A DNA stretch of 64,000 nt from Owenia fusiformis. Taxonomy: Eukaryota > Annelida > Polychaeta > Sabellida > Oweniidae. The stretch lies in the NCBI GenBank assembly GCA_903813345.2, contig CAIIXF020000011.1:31490166-31554165 (forward strand), written 5' to 3'. Positions 45,592 through 58,363 of this stretch are shown one piece after another. The notes under the pieces were generated by a model that made no database searches, was not told where the DNA came from, and was given only the letters and a program-made list of their open reading frames with translations. Position 1 is the first letter of the stretch; every line of letters starts with the position of its first letter. The position numbers and the translations under genes are program-made.

Positions 45592-45838
45592 AAAGCTCCG
45601 TGTAAAGTTTGATTTTTGAGAGCCCTAATTTGGTTCCAAGACCCCAACGAATCTACCAGTAAGCATTCGGAAATGTATACGCCTCTTCGTACGCCTCTTC
45701 AACAAAATTAGTTTTTCAAAAAGGCTCCGTGTAAAGTTTGCTTTTTTGGAGCCATAGTTTTCTGATCCCTTGACCCCAACGGATATGCCAGTGCGTCTGA
45801 AGCATTCGGAAGTTTGGGTAGTAGCCTCTTCAACGTTC
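45592..45838. repeat. Two-copy imperfect direct repeat of about 125 bp
   Basis: GCTCCGTGTAAAGTTTG occurs at 45594 and 45724; both copies continue with GACCCCAACG, AAGCATTCGGAA and GCCTCTTCAAC. The second copy carries a GGCTCC / GGAGCC hairpin. Confidence 0.75.
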
Positions 45839-48800
45839 ATGATCTGATTGCATGTTTAAAGTAAGTAAATACGTTAAACTAAAGTTTTTAAGTGTTTTAC
45901 TACACAACTGTCGATTTGATGATTATCAAGATATTGATGAAAACACGAATGATTAGAAGTAACGACAAAGATTAAGGGATTCCAAAATGAATTACTTGAA
46001 ATAAATGCGTTTGTTTCTTCGCTTTGATGTTAGGAATTCAACTATGATGGAAAGAATTATCACGCAACCAGAATTTGGTTTTTATCACACAATCACATGG
46101 ATCCAAATTCATCAGTCATCAATGACTTTATATGGCATTGTTTAAGTAGAATTTCATTTATTTGACTCGTTTTTCATATATCTAATTTTGGGTATTATTC
46201 TTGTGCAATACGCTGTAAGAAAACGTTTCGATTTGATCTTATACACGTATACAAATAGACACTATACCAAAACCTACAAAAAGTTTTTAAAAATTGGAAA
46301 CAACATCTGGTCATTCGTAAACAACCCCCACTATCCCTGTAACCAATGATCTAGCGCGCAATGAAATGTCAAATGACCTCGAGCTCCCGTCAGTATTGTC
46401 AATCGATTGATTGGGCTTGTGTTGTTTTTCATTCTTCAACGTTGCCATTAATTTTCAGTCTCCGAGCCTTTCGTCCAGTGCCATCCGTACCTCCTGTGCC
46501 GAACGAAATGAATTTTGAGAATGATTAATTTTTCCCAGATCCCTCAAAGATCCACTTCGATATCCACGTTATTTTGTTTTGCATCAACAAGTTGATGACA
46601 TCAATGGGCAAAGGAACCCGGAAAAGATACGTTTGATAAAATTAAAAGTTAATATCCATGTGAATACGTTGCTTGTTTCGCATTCACAATTTGCCGAACT
46701 GTTGACATCAATCACCACTCGACCGAACATGGAGATAAATTCGTCTTCATTTACATCATAACATATTGCGCTGCTAAAACAATGATTTAATATCGGCTTG
46801 ATTTATTTAACCACTCGACATTTGCAATTAATCTTGAGCTACATGATCAGCCAAGAGGGAAAAACAAGAGTTTAAAGCACTCGTTCCCCCAAGACAAAAT
46901 GGCGTGATGCCGGGTTATGATCTGACCGTCCAACTTAAATAGAAATTTGTAGGACAATGCAAAGTTACACTAGACACGCTTTTGGCTTAGAATGTAAAGA
47001 AAACAGATGAAGAAAACATCTTAGAATTATTTGGAACACACATGCATGGAATCCTTGACATGACTGTTACTAATTGAGCTTTTATGCAAGCCTGCTTGCA
47101 GAGCCATTAAGGTACACCGTCAAATGAGACTTATTGGTAAATTGCTAACATTAAAGAACATTGCTTTTAATGAAAGAATGAAGAATAAATGACTTTGGTG
47201 AAAATTAAAACATGTCTATCTTAATTAGTCCATTCTTGCTAAATTAAACAACACGTTACTTTATTAAACGTTTTATGTCTACAACTAGGAACAACTGACA
47301 AGGGGGCAGTCGTTTCACGTACAAAACAACACAAACCATACCAATAGTGTCATGAATCAAATCTTATATAATTATATTTTAAAATTATCTGTTGAAGTCC
47401 CCTTAGATCTATTGTTCATCCTATGTATTTGTAATATGTCAAAAACAAAATATTCGAGAGGATGTATTGCAATTATTGGTTACTTAATTCATAGATTGGT
47501 CCTATTTCCGAGTTCTTAGTTAAGATATTTCGTATGACAATTTCTAAAACAAAGACCATACCTACGATGGTGTATCTTATTTCCGAAATTGCCGGCCGTG
47601 TAAGAAAATATGTCCCCAGTGGATTATGGTTCCCTTCTCCACGGCATTTGCTGGGCCTGTTTGAGTGTATACTGATGAAGAGTTTATGTAGGTCAGTATA
47701 TAAATCAATGGAAAATGGGGCCATGACACTTCTCACCGGGACGGGGTATTGGTCTCTTTTGTGCTATTTGGTGTTAATTGCCTACATAAACTTCAATTAA
47801 GAATACTCATTCTGTATTTATAGATTTTCAGCGTGGTAGTTATATCATTTAAAATGTCTTCGATTCGTTCATGCAGTTCTGATGATTCAATACAATAAAC
47901 GATATCAAGCCTTGAAACGATATTTCACTTAAAGTGTTTTATACTTTAAGCAATATCAATATATCTATTAACGATAAAAACGTCCGCAATTAATTACGTC
48001 AGAGGACGAATCAGTTTTGAAAGGTAGGGAGGGGGTCGACCCAAAACATTATAACTTGTGTTTAAACCTAAATTGATCTATCGATATGTTCTTTATTAAT
48101 TATAAAAAAGGTGTTGTATTGGAAATGTGCCACACTTAGAAACAAACGTGTTCAATTGACGTTGTTCAAAAAGAATAGAGTATTTACTAAGTACTAACAT
48201 TCGACCATAGAGAATCAAACCTCAATATTTCAGCAATGACCTAATATATAAAGAAACTGTCTAATATGGAATATCAAACAGCCTGGTCAAACAGTGTTTG
48301 ATATAATGTACAAAATAGCAAGATTTGCAATGATATAATTGTACCAATCCTTTTTGAATAAGCAATACTAAATCAAAGTTCCGCATCGTTCGCAAGCTCA
48401 AATCGAATTATTTCACGTACTATGATTAAATGAGAGTTGATTGAACGTTATATAAGTTGGCCAAATAATGAATTAATAATAAATAAAAGTTATTTAATTA
48501 AGCAATGTTCGCCTCAAAATGATTGAATAATTTCATTTGGGAATTTCTGATTATAATCGTGAAAGATCACATGCCTCTATCTGTTCCTTTATGAATGGAA
48601 AACAAAAATATAATGATGCGGTGAATATCAGAATTATCTCTCTATCACGGGTTGTGATCGAAAGATTTGTAGAGGAGCATGCTATTTTTCATGAAAACAC
48701 AAAAAAACTTCACAATTATATTTTAAATCATATGTTTCGTAATACCAAAGAAAATTACCTACTCCATGCAATGGGTATACTAGTATAATTTGCTGGTAAC

Positions 48801-49019
48801 CTTCACTTCTGTTTCAAGTCCAATAACGCTAGTAATAAAAGCTATCAAAAAGGGCGCCAGAATATCATACTCTAAAATGTACCATTTCCTCTTTAACTTT
48901 GTAATGGCACGATATAGTGACATGATAATATTTACATATGTTTTCAGAATAACTCTGAATGTATGAATGAGATCTAGACGAAATCGGGTCTTTTGAATTT
49001 TTTATAGACTTTTTTTGTC
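45839..49019. other. Gene-poor stretch with a few GC-richer islands
   Basis: No conserved gene seen. 46360-46440 (AATCGATTGATTGGG) and 47560-47770 (GCCGGCCGTG, CACCGGGACGGGG, ATAAATCAATGG) are compositionally distinct from the AT-rich flanks and could be regulatory. Confidence 0.4.
46454..46510. repeat. Palindromic dispersed repeat, copy 2
   Basis: TTTCGTCCAGTGC then CCTCCTGTGCCGAACGAAA; same layout as the copy at 40861 with a diverged centre. Confidence 0.5.
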
Positions 49020-49173
49020 CACTATGAGGGAGCAGTTCCAAATGTGAAATATATTAAGATTCCTAACTTTTGCAACTGCACTTAAGAGGAGAGAACGTGT
49101 CTTTGGTATAACGAATTACGAAACATATGTTTCAATTTGGTCTGGTATGGGGGAGCAGTTTCAAATGTGAAAT

Positions 49174-50068
49174 GACGTGTCGCAAAAAGGTGGCGCATTT
49201 GTTTTTTAAGGGTATCGCGTGAATGTAACTTTGATTCCCCGGATTATAAGATAATATTCTAATTAAAGTTATATATCATTTTAAAGCTGTCTCGATGAAG
49301 ATTTTAGATCAACTACACTCCGTTCACATTTTTTGCGCGTTCGTTTTTAAAAAAGAGTTTTTTACCAAAACATCTGGCAAATATCCCATGTTGACACGTT
49401 ACATTTTGAATTATTTTTCGTCTTTAAACGCTCATAACTCAAACAATATATGACTATTATACTTATTTTTCGTCTTGATAAAGGTAGATGGAAGTTTTAT
49501 TTCAAAGGATGAATTTTAGTAAGCGTCCCATATTGTGACGTCATAGAGTCTGAAAAATAGAATCTGTTGACAGCGACCTTTTTTGCTCATTTTTTGGTCC
49601 CTTCAACTTTTCAGGTGTACATTAAACAAAAAATACGAGATCAATTTTTTGATTATTTTGCTCCTAAACTCTAGTTTATTAATAAATAGTTAATTTTGTT
49701 CACAAAAGTATGTGTTTTCTGTTGTATGTGGAAAAGTGGAGGACGAAAGGTTTTCAAAATTCATTAAAATAGGGCTAATTTACGCCATTCGCCTATTTTC
49801 AAGCACAGCAACACGTATATTTATTTCACCTAAAATATCAATTGATTCGTGTTTTATGATGCTCCTAGCCCATTAACAATATATATATGATATCAGAGTT
49901 ATTCGTCTAAAATGTTTTGAGATATAGAGGTAAATGTGGAGGACGAAAGGATTTTCATATGTGTACATTTTTCTCAAAAACGTCACATTCTATCATGTTC
50001 TGCGAGGATCCTCTGGATTACGCCACAAAATGTGTAACAATGCGTGCGCGAGCTTTTTGCGACACGTC
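49174..50068. mobile_element. 895-bp inverted-repeat element with AAT target duplication
   Basis: Ends GACGTGTCGCAAAAAG and CTTTTTGCGACACGTC, flanked by AAT (49171-49173, 50069-50071). A nearby uninterrupted copy of the target (49030-49100) shows the empty site. Internal direct repeat GTGGAGGACGAAAGG at 49736 and 49937. No transposase. Confidence 0.85.
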
Positions 50069-52685
50069 AATACATTAAGATTCCTAATATGTCTTTTCCA
50101 ACTACACTTTAGAGGAGAGAACGAGGAGAGAATTTGGAAAAGGTCTGCATTTAATAGCAATTCTCATTATTGCGTGATTATAAATATCAAATCTCTATCT
50201 TGGCATTTTGTGCATTGATATCCTCCATTATCATACCATTCCCAACTTTTTTAAAATTAGCTACGTCCATCTCAATTTCCTCAAAAATTGATTCTTAATT
50301 ATTCCTACTTAGAATCAGGGATTCATTACCCCATGTACTGTTAATGAGCTGTGGGTGGGGGTGTATTAGAGAAAGTTAACGTTTTCCGTGACATGAAAAA
50401 CTGACTTTTCCGTATATCAGTATCCTTGATAATAATCTTAATGGCAAAAAGGTGGTAATCACGTAACATAATATAATATTCTCTTCATGCTTAATGGATA
50501 TTTTATGACTTCACGCTCTGAACCCATTAACCATTCAATACATACACCTTCTATCCATTGACATATTTGAAATCTAGATTCTATAATATTATTAAAACAC
50601 ACACATACTTATATATATCGGACTGACTAGTCCCAATTTGACCCAGTTCGTTTTTGGTCGCAAGTCATTGTTCGTCAAAAGTAAACAATGGTTTTCTCGT
50701 AATCGTTAAGCCTAGCATACACCGATGGGGCAAGTTGGGACCTCCGTAGGCTTAACATTGCGTGGGACATCGTGGGACTTCTTGGGATTTTGCCCCATGG
50801 AGTACGTGGGAAACGTAGTCCCATGGAACACGTCGAATTTTGCCCCATCTTTTATCTGAAATACGTGATCTATCGGAGTTTTTCTTTATTTAAGCGTGTC
50901 TCTATTATTCCATGAGATGGTAAAGACTGTGGATCCTACATTTAAACTCCTGCATTATTTCTCATCCAATGGTGGTAGGTTGCTGATAAAGATTAACTGT
51001 AGCATTTAGAGAGTCTACATTTGTTGTTTTGACAAACTTCACATTTCTGATGGGTACTAATAGTATATCATTGGGGTAGTAGAAACAAAATCCATTAATT
51101 ACAATTTTCTCATTAATCAAGTAAGAAAGATACTCGATTTAAGACATTGTGAAAATAACTTAATTCCTGTATGCATTACAGTTACTTGTAATATGTTTCT
51201 GGAATGTCGAAGATTAAAATTGTAAAGCTACTTTGAGGAGAAACCAAAATATATGAAATGTAAGGGGAGGGGGTGTTTATCTTTATTGACAAAACGCAAC
51301 TATTTTAATACGGTGGCTTTATATCAAATACATGATGTACACCAATCCATTCATCTTCTTTTACTTTATTTTATCTTCCCATTTCTTTTTGGCTGAAAAT
51401 AGTTTAAAGTCGACAACGTTACTTATAACATCATTCATTGAAAACTCCATTTACTTATATGTAACATTTTCATATTTGATATCGCTATTATTCAACTACC
51501 ACGATTATGGGATAGCACGATGGATACATTTTGGGATCCACAGCAAGTATTACCCTTTGGAATACTCACCATAGCATTAGATAAAGCGAGACTCTGATAA
51601 ATCAGAATGCGATGGATATGCATTTGATGGAATTATCACAGTTCACTCACATCAAAAGTGCTGTTACACATGTAAACATCGTAAAACCATTTTTCAATAA
51701 GGCAATTTATATCCTCCAATATAGTACGCACCTCTAGATATTAACATCATATTGTTAGAGAGCCTATAGCTTCCTCTGACCAAATTAGAAAAAATGAGAC
51801 CGTTTAAACAATTATATTGACTTGAATGGTAAGCGCAAAGAACAATGTCAAGGCCCTTGATAAATGCTTGGTAATTAGACTAGGAAACTGTTGAATAAGA
51901 AATAAATGTTCTACGATCTGTCTTTTGTATTCCAGGCTCGCAGTAACTAAAAATTAAACACAATTCAATCTTAAAGAGAGAATCAGATCTAGCGAGCAGG
52001 CTAAACAAAAAAAATTTCAATTTTAGAATATTTTTGGCTCATGTCATTCCTTGTCATGTCTATTTTCTAAAAATCACAAAAGTGCTTATACTTTATTCCA
52101 AGATTAAAGATTTTTACAATAATGTATTATTTTTTATAAGAATGGTTACCATTCTTATTATTTGGGAGAATTTAAACATTTTTCACTCATTTTTGCACTT
52201 TGAATCATTAATAACTTCACCAATTTATAACATATTGTGAAACTTTTGGGAGATATTGTATTTGATATTGGAAGTAATAGATTGGTAGGTCATTTATACA
52301 TGTTGCTTGTAATTTTGTCACCCCCTATAGATCAGATTCTGCCTTTAACTTCGTTCACTCGGCTCTGGACGCACTGACAACCGAGCGTGGAAAGATGATT
52401 CAAATGTCCTATACGAACTATATGACATATTGACTTAGAAGAAAGATCGCATTTGTGGATAATTTGGGCAGATTGGAAATAAAAACGTTTATCAGTTTTA
52501 TCAGGCTGACAACCATTCACTGTGACTAGCATAATCAAACATTAACCTATCAAATCTGATTGCATTAAACATTTGAGGCGTATTAACTTTTCTATAGGCG
52601 CATTAATAATGGTTTATCATCAGATCTTATCTCTATGAGGAGCGCTGGGGTTAAAAAACGACATCAAAAACAAAGCAAAGGTACT

Positions 52686-53530
52686 CACCCTTGGTATACG
52701 CAGCTAACGAAAATTGACCGGTACGGGTCAAAAGCTGGACCGGTACGGGTTAACAGTTTTATTTGAATTTAAAACAGCCATAACTTGCTCAATATTGACT
52801 TCCTCGTGTCTAATTTGAAATATATGATGCCTCCCGATGCTTTTAAGTACCCCAATTTTTTACAGATTTTTAAACGGACCAAAACTCTCTAAATGCGCAT
52901 TTATGCTCTTTTCTCTCGAGAACGACTGTCTCATTTTCACGATAACTTTTATTTAGTACTTCTAACATATAAGATCTATTTTTCCCCATCAAGGTATGAT
53001 GCAAATGACATGCTATTTACATCTTGTGAGTTTCAATGACGCGCGTTTGATTTTATAAAAAATGCCAAACTTTGTGACAAAGAATTTCATCAGCTATTGC
53101 CCCGAACCGGTCCGTCTTCTCGCTGCAAGCAGGATGAAATTCTTTGTCACAAAGTTTGGCATTTTTATAAAATCAAACGCGCGTCATTGAAACTCACAAG
53201 ATGTAAATAGCATGTCATTTACATCATACCTTGATGGGGAAAAATAGATCTTATATGTTAGAAGTACTAAATAAAAGTTATAGTGAAAATGAGACAGTCG
53301 TTCTCGAGAGAAAAGAGCATAAATGCGCATTTAGAGAGTTTTGGTCCGTTTAAAAATCTGTAAAAAATTGGGGTACTTAAAAGCATTGGGAGGCATCATA
53401 TATTTCAAATTAGACACGAGGAATTGAGCAAGTTATGGCTATTTTAAATTCAAATAAAACCGTTAACCCGTACCGGTCCAGCTTTTGACCCGTACCGGTC
53501 AATTTTCGTTAGCTGCGTATACCAAGCGTG
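52686..53530. mobile_element. 845-bp near-perfect palindrome with GTACT target duplication
   Basis: Arms of about 400 bp differ by only a few bases: CACCCTTGGTATACGCAGC at the left, GCTGCGTATACCAAGCGTG at the right. The spacer is about 40 bases near 53100-53140. GTACT flanks both ends (52681-52685, 53531-53535). Contains paired GACCGGTACGGGTCAAAAGC motifs. Foldback-type element, apparently recent. Confidence 0.9.
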
Positions 53531-54800
53531 GTACTAGGCTACACGTATTTCTTTCGAATTAAGCGCAATTGCCTTTTAAAAAAAATCTTAAACTATAATA
53601 TTGAAAAAATGAAATATCAATATCAGAAATAAAACAGAAAAATGACAATCGACAAGACTAAATTGTTTTGAAAACAACCCGTTGATCTTGGTCCTTGGTA
53701 AAAGTGATATGGGAATGCGCGAATAAATATAAATAAAAACTATTATAAAATATGGGAGTATATTTTAATGTGAATGATGAAATTCAAAACTCTCAACCGA
53801 CTAGTAACAACCTTAATTATCACAATAGACAACCCAATTTTGGATTAAAAGAATATGTTTGACTATTGACATATCCTATGGGAGTCCCTGTCTTTCTCAT
53901 ATAAGCCTGTTGATGGAAGAGTAAATCTCAATAGACTAAAGTTCTGTTTTTCTTCCCAACAAAATGACTGAACAAGCAGTTGCAAAAGCGCAACGAGGTC
54001 ATAAAACGAAATTCCCAAACCAGTATCTGGGTAGCATTTAATAGTAGATAAAGTGTCTCAAGACTACTAAATCGTCCTATTATTTGTGATTCCTGGTAGT
54101 GGTCAACAGCTTGTAGTCATCTTCCTTTCAAAGTAACAAAATTGATTGGCCATTTTCTAAATTACGGTCTCTTTACGGGCGATAGTCCATTGATATCAAG
54201 AAAAGAGAGATTTAGGAACAAAGGTGAACGGAACTATGTGAATAGTGAATCTATACTTCTAACACAATATTGACCTTTTCGATTTTAATCAGAACTTATG
54301 AGAAACGTATGTGGCAATCGTTGGAGATAAGTCCACTTAATGAATGATACTCAAATATTTGATGTCCTGGAGCACTATACAGAGACGAAAACGAATGTAC
54401 CACTAGGAACTGTTTTGAATCGCAACATCTCAATCTCAGCACAGGGCAAAACAAGCGAGGGATTCTGAAACAAACTTGAACATATGACAAAGGGGACACC
54501 CAGTTGCCAAACCTTTGGAGGGGAGTGTAGATCTTGCCCTAAGCGTAACTGACAACTATGCGGTAGCAGCCATCTCCAAAAATTGCAAATCAACCCATGA
54601 AAACTCATTCACTTGACCAACTGAATCCTTGTGGATCAAAATTATGAAAATGAGAACTCCAACTCGTCCCAAGCTAGTCCCTCTACCACTTAAGAGTCCA
54701 TTTGATGGCACTCAGCCACTGCTTGGGGTTGCTATTATTATTATATCGCTAGAAAGAGACAACCATCATCGTTCATTCCGTTGTGTGCTAAGGACTGAAA

Positions 54801-55191
54801 TACAGGGTGACACAAAAAATGCCACCCACATAATGTTGCTCATCTTTTTTGTCTGCATGATTTCCCCGGAAAATAAATAAAGAGACAACCATCATCGTTC
54901 ATTCAATTCTGTGCTAAGGACTGAATTACAGGGTGACACAAAAATGCCACCCACATAATGTTGTTCATCTTTTTTTGTCTGCATGATTTTCCCGGAGAAT
55001 TTACCCAATCGCAGACTTAATAAAGGTGCGCCTGTTAAGGAATTGGCGACATTGAGAACACATTTTGTAACTTTTGTGGACTTGCTCCATGGAGTCAAGT
55101 ATTAATATGCTATTTAGAACAATTGAGATATCATGCAGACAAAAAAGTTATGCAACATAATGTTGGTGGCATTATTCTATGTCACTCTGTA
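54801..55191. mobile_element. CAGGGTGACACAAAAA element with duplicated left end
   Basis: TACAGGGTGACACAAAAA starts at 54801 and again at 54927, within a 126-bp direct repeat that includes AAAGAGACAACCATCATCG. The right end (GTTGGTGGCATTATTCTATG, then TCACTCTGTA) ends at 55191, with inner ATCATGCAGACAAAAAA inverted match. On the left flank (54503-54530) GTTGCCAAACCTTTGGAGGG matches transposase-fragment sequence at 40186. Confidence 0.75.
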
Positions 55192-57115
55192 GAAAGTTAC
55201 TCTATTAACAATAATATGTAAACGTTCATAGTTATTAATATACGATCATAACAGATCAATTCATCCGAGATTTCGTGGTGTAGAAATCAGAGCGACGTGT
55301 GCTTTACAAGGAAAATACCTTTTAGCTTGTCTTCGTTCTTTCATCTATGATATTCCTGTTGAAAACATCCGGTATACAACAAACAAATTCGACGAACTAT
55401 TGTGTATAAATAGGTGAGACCATTGAAGTAAAGATTGCTCAAAGCACAATGTATATTTTTATATGAGCACCGTGGTTGCTGTAATACCCCCCACAATTGC
55501 CTGCAAGATTAACAGGAAACAATATAAACTTTCTATGAACTCATTATGTCAAACTTTAGATATACATCATGACATCAAAAAGGATGATGACAAATAGATG
55601 AGTTAAGAGCAACTACGTATCTAAAATTATCACAGTTTTACAACATTTTTGTCAAAAGATTCCCCACATATTATCCATTTTTTCGAAATAAAGTCCAATT
55701 TTGTAATATTTCATTATGGTGCTTTGGTTTTAACGTATACAAATTTGTATAGCTAAATGAATAGATGTCAGCACTTGGTTTAATTTTTATTGGTTGGGCC
55801 CAGACAATTTAGGCTTATTTGATAAAACTTTGAAAGTTGAAAAAGTCACGGAAAATTATTTAAATAACATAACTGGATTAATGAAAGTTATTATAGTGAA
55901 AAACCGTTCACTGAATTCAAATATGTTGTTAAAAAGAAGGAAAGGTAAGTCATTACAGGTTTAATATGCAAATCTCTTAAAATTTCAAGAAAAAACGTAA
56001 ATTAGCGAGGTTTCAAAGCTATGTAGAAACTCCTCTATTAATGTCTACCCTAAAGCCAAATGTCGAGTTGAACCTCTCTCTTTTAGAGAACCGAAAAATT
56101 ATTGAAGCGAGTACCCAGTGCAGAACTGCTCTTTCAAGGTTTGTCTTCCTCAATTATTCATAACAAAAACAGTGTGATTGTAATACACTGCCAATACTTA
56201 TCCTTGTTACATTATTTCCCAATCGACTAAAATTGGCAGCGACACGGTCTAAAGAGAAAGGGGATGTGATAATTTACTAGTTTAACACTTATAAGAAACA
56301 ATTTGTATGCAGGGCATTTGATTTAACATCTCATTGATCCCCAATGGATCTACGATTCCCTAAACATCCATGTACAGCTGTCAACAGTTGTGTAACTTGG
56401 AAAAGGACCATTAAAGTAATTATAAAAACTTGGAAAGCAATTAGCTGGACTACCCACTTGTAATAGTTCCCGTCTCAATATCAGATTATTGACTTAAAGT
56501 GGCACCAAAGATTTAGACTGTACAAAATAATATGAAGCAATTTTTTCAAACGCTAATGGTTCTCTTACAATTTTATTATGACTTTTTAGAATGAATTTTG
56601 TGGGAAAGTCAAGTAATTGTAATTTTGTGATTTCCTGATAAATAAGATCGACACGAGTCTTTGCTGCTCCTTCATTTGGAAAATAAACGTCAAATTAAAC
56701 CGCGTAGGGGGAACCTGATCCAGTTCCTGCTTTTTTCTTGGAAAAAGTAATAAATTGAGATAAGAAGTCTAAAGATAGGCCTATGTAATAAAGTGATTTT
56801 CAACTACGCAGTGATCTAAGATTCTGCCTTACCCACACAAGGGCCTGCAAAATAGCGACAAGCTTCCTTAAAGCAGTAATAAACCCCAAAATTTAAGAAA
56901 CAAACTAAGAGCCACCATTTTGAATTAGTTTCCAACATGGCCGTCGAGAGGTTATTTCCTGGAATGTCTTCAATTGTCTAAATACATTATAAGCAATCGT
57001 GTACATTTCATATTTAGATACATGTAGATGCATGTGTTTACCTTTGTGTGATATTTAGCATTTCCTCTTATACCTTTAATGAGAAAATTACATTAATCTC
57101 GGTCAATATAATATA

Positions 57116-58178
57116 CGAGGGGTGATTCAAAAGTAATGGACAAAATTTTATAGGCATACTAAATTTCACCCAATCAGTTTAATTTTTTCACAGTGAATAG
57201 ATCAATCAATTCTCTACTTTGTGTCGAATTCTCATTTAAATGCATTTGAAATTGTTTCAGCTATGCGTAACCATGGTAACAAGGGTAAGCATGGGTGGAA
57301 TTGGTTTTTAATGATAATTGAATGTTTTTGTCATTTTTGCTTGATTTTGTTTTAATGACTCAATTACCACACATGATATGTCTAACAAGCATGGTAATGC
57401 AATTGTCAAGCAAGACTCACATGCCCATGTGTTTGCTGTTGAGTTCTAAATTCAGCAACCAATTGTGCTATGACATCACAATGATATTACTAAGAATGAT
57501 GAGTCACAGTGAGTCAGAAAGTAGATCAGACTCTTAGACTCACACACATCCAAGAAATGTCTACTTTACAACAAATCAAAGTTAAGCAAAGGATTGTTAT
57601 TGAATATTTGGTAGCTACTGGAGAGACAAGGCAGGCACATGGAGACCCTTAAAATGGCATTAAAGGGACAATCCTTTCAGACATTAGCTGAGCTGCAAAT
57701 GCCTGACAAAAACAGCTGAACACCATGGCTGCTGATGGATTCGGGCATGTGTTCTCTGCATGGGTACGGTGCGCCGACAGAAGAAAGTAATTGAACTTGG
57801 AGGAGAATACATTGAGGATTGAATATAATTAAAATGGATGATCATCAGGAATAATAAGGAATGATATGGATTATTATTGAACTAACTGCGATATGCTTTT
57901 CATATACATCTTGCGTTGCAAAATATATTGCACCAGCAAACTTTTCATTGAAAATCCATTTGTTATTATGATGAAAATAGCCTTAAAAATGGATTCCGGG
58001 TGTATGCACCATGATCCAAGAGAAGTGCTCTATCTCAAAATGTATTGACATTTAGTTAATAAAATTTTAACATCTAATAGATAATTGATTAATCTTTATT
58101 TGTACAAAGTTTCATTCAAATCTGGTAAAGGTAAGCGTGCCTATAAAATTTTGTCCATTACTTTTGAATCACCCCTCG
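57116..58178. mobile_element. Mariner-like element with 42-bp terminal repeats, transposase destroyed
   Basis: CGAGGGGTGATTCAAAAGTA and its complement form perfect ends extending about 42 bases, flanked by TA (57114-57115, 58179-58180). Inside, 57557-57652 encodes MSTLQQIKVKQRIVIEYLVA, like the N-terminal helix-turn-helix start of mariner-type transposases, then stops. Too short (1063 bp) and disrupted to be autonomous. Confidence 0.8.
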
Positions 58179-58319
58179 TATGTTCTTACGATCAAAACCC
58201 CACGTTTTGCATTAAAATGTGTCCAAACAATAGCAGGTAATGTATATATGATATAGCAGCATGAGAAATAGTTCGGTAACGCTTTCCACAAGTTGATATA
58301 TAATACTGTATAATTGGAC

Positions 58320-58363
58320 TAATTAACTTCATCAAAAGTATAGTTAACTTCATCAAAAGTATA
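58320..58363. repeat. Short tandem duplication
   Basis: TTAACTTCATCAAAAGTATAG occurs twice in a row (about 20-22 bp unit). Confidence 0.8.

Noticed and set aside
54375-54608. 77-codon - strand frame
   Set aside because: Only a short block resembles transposase-linked sequence; no complete domain.
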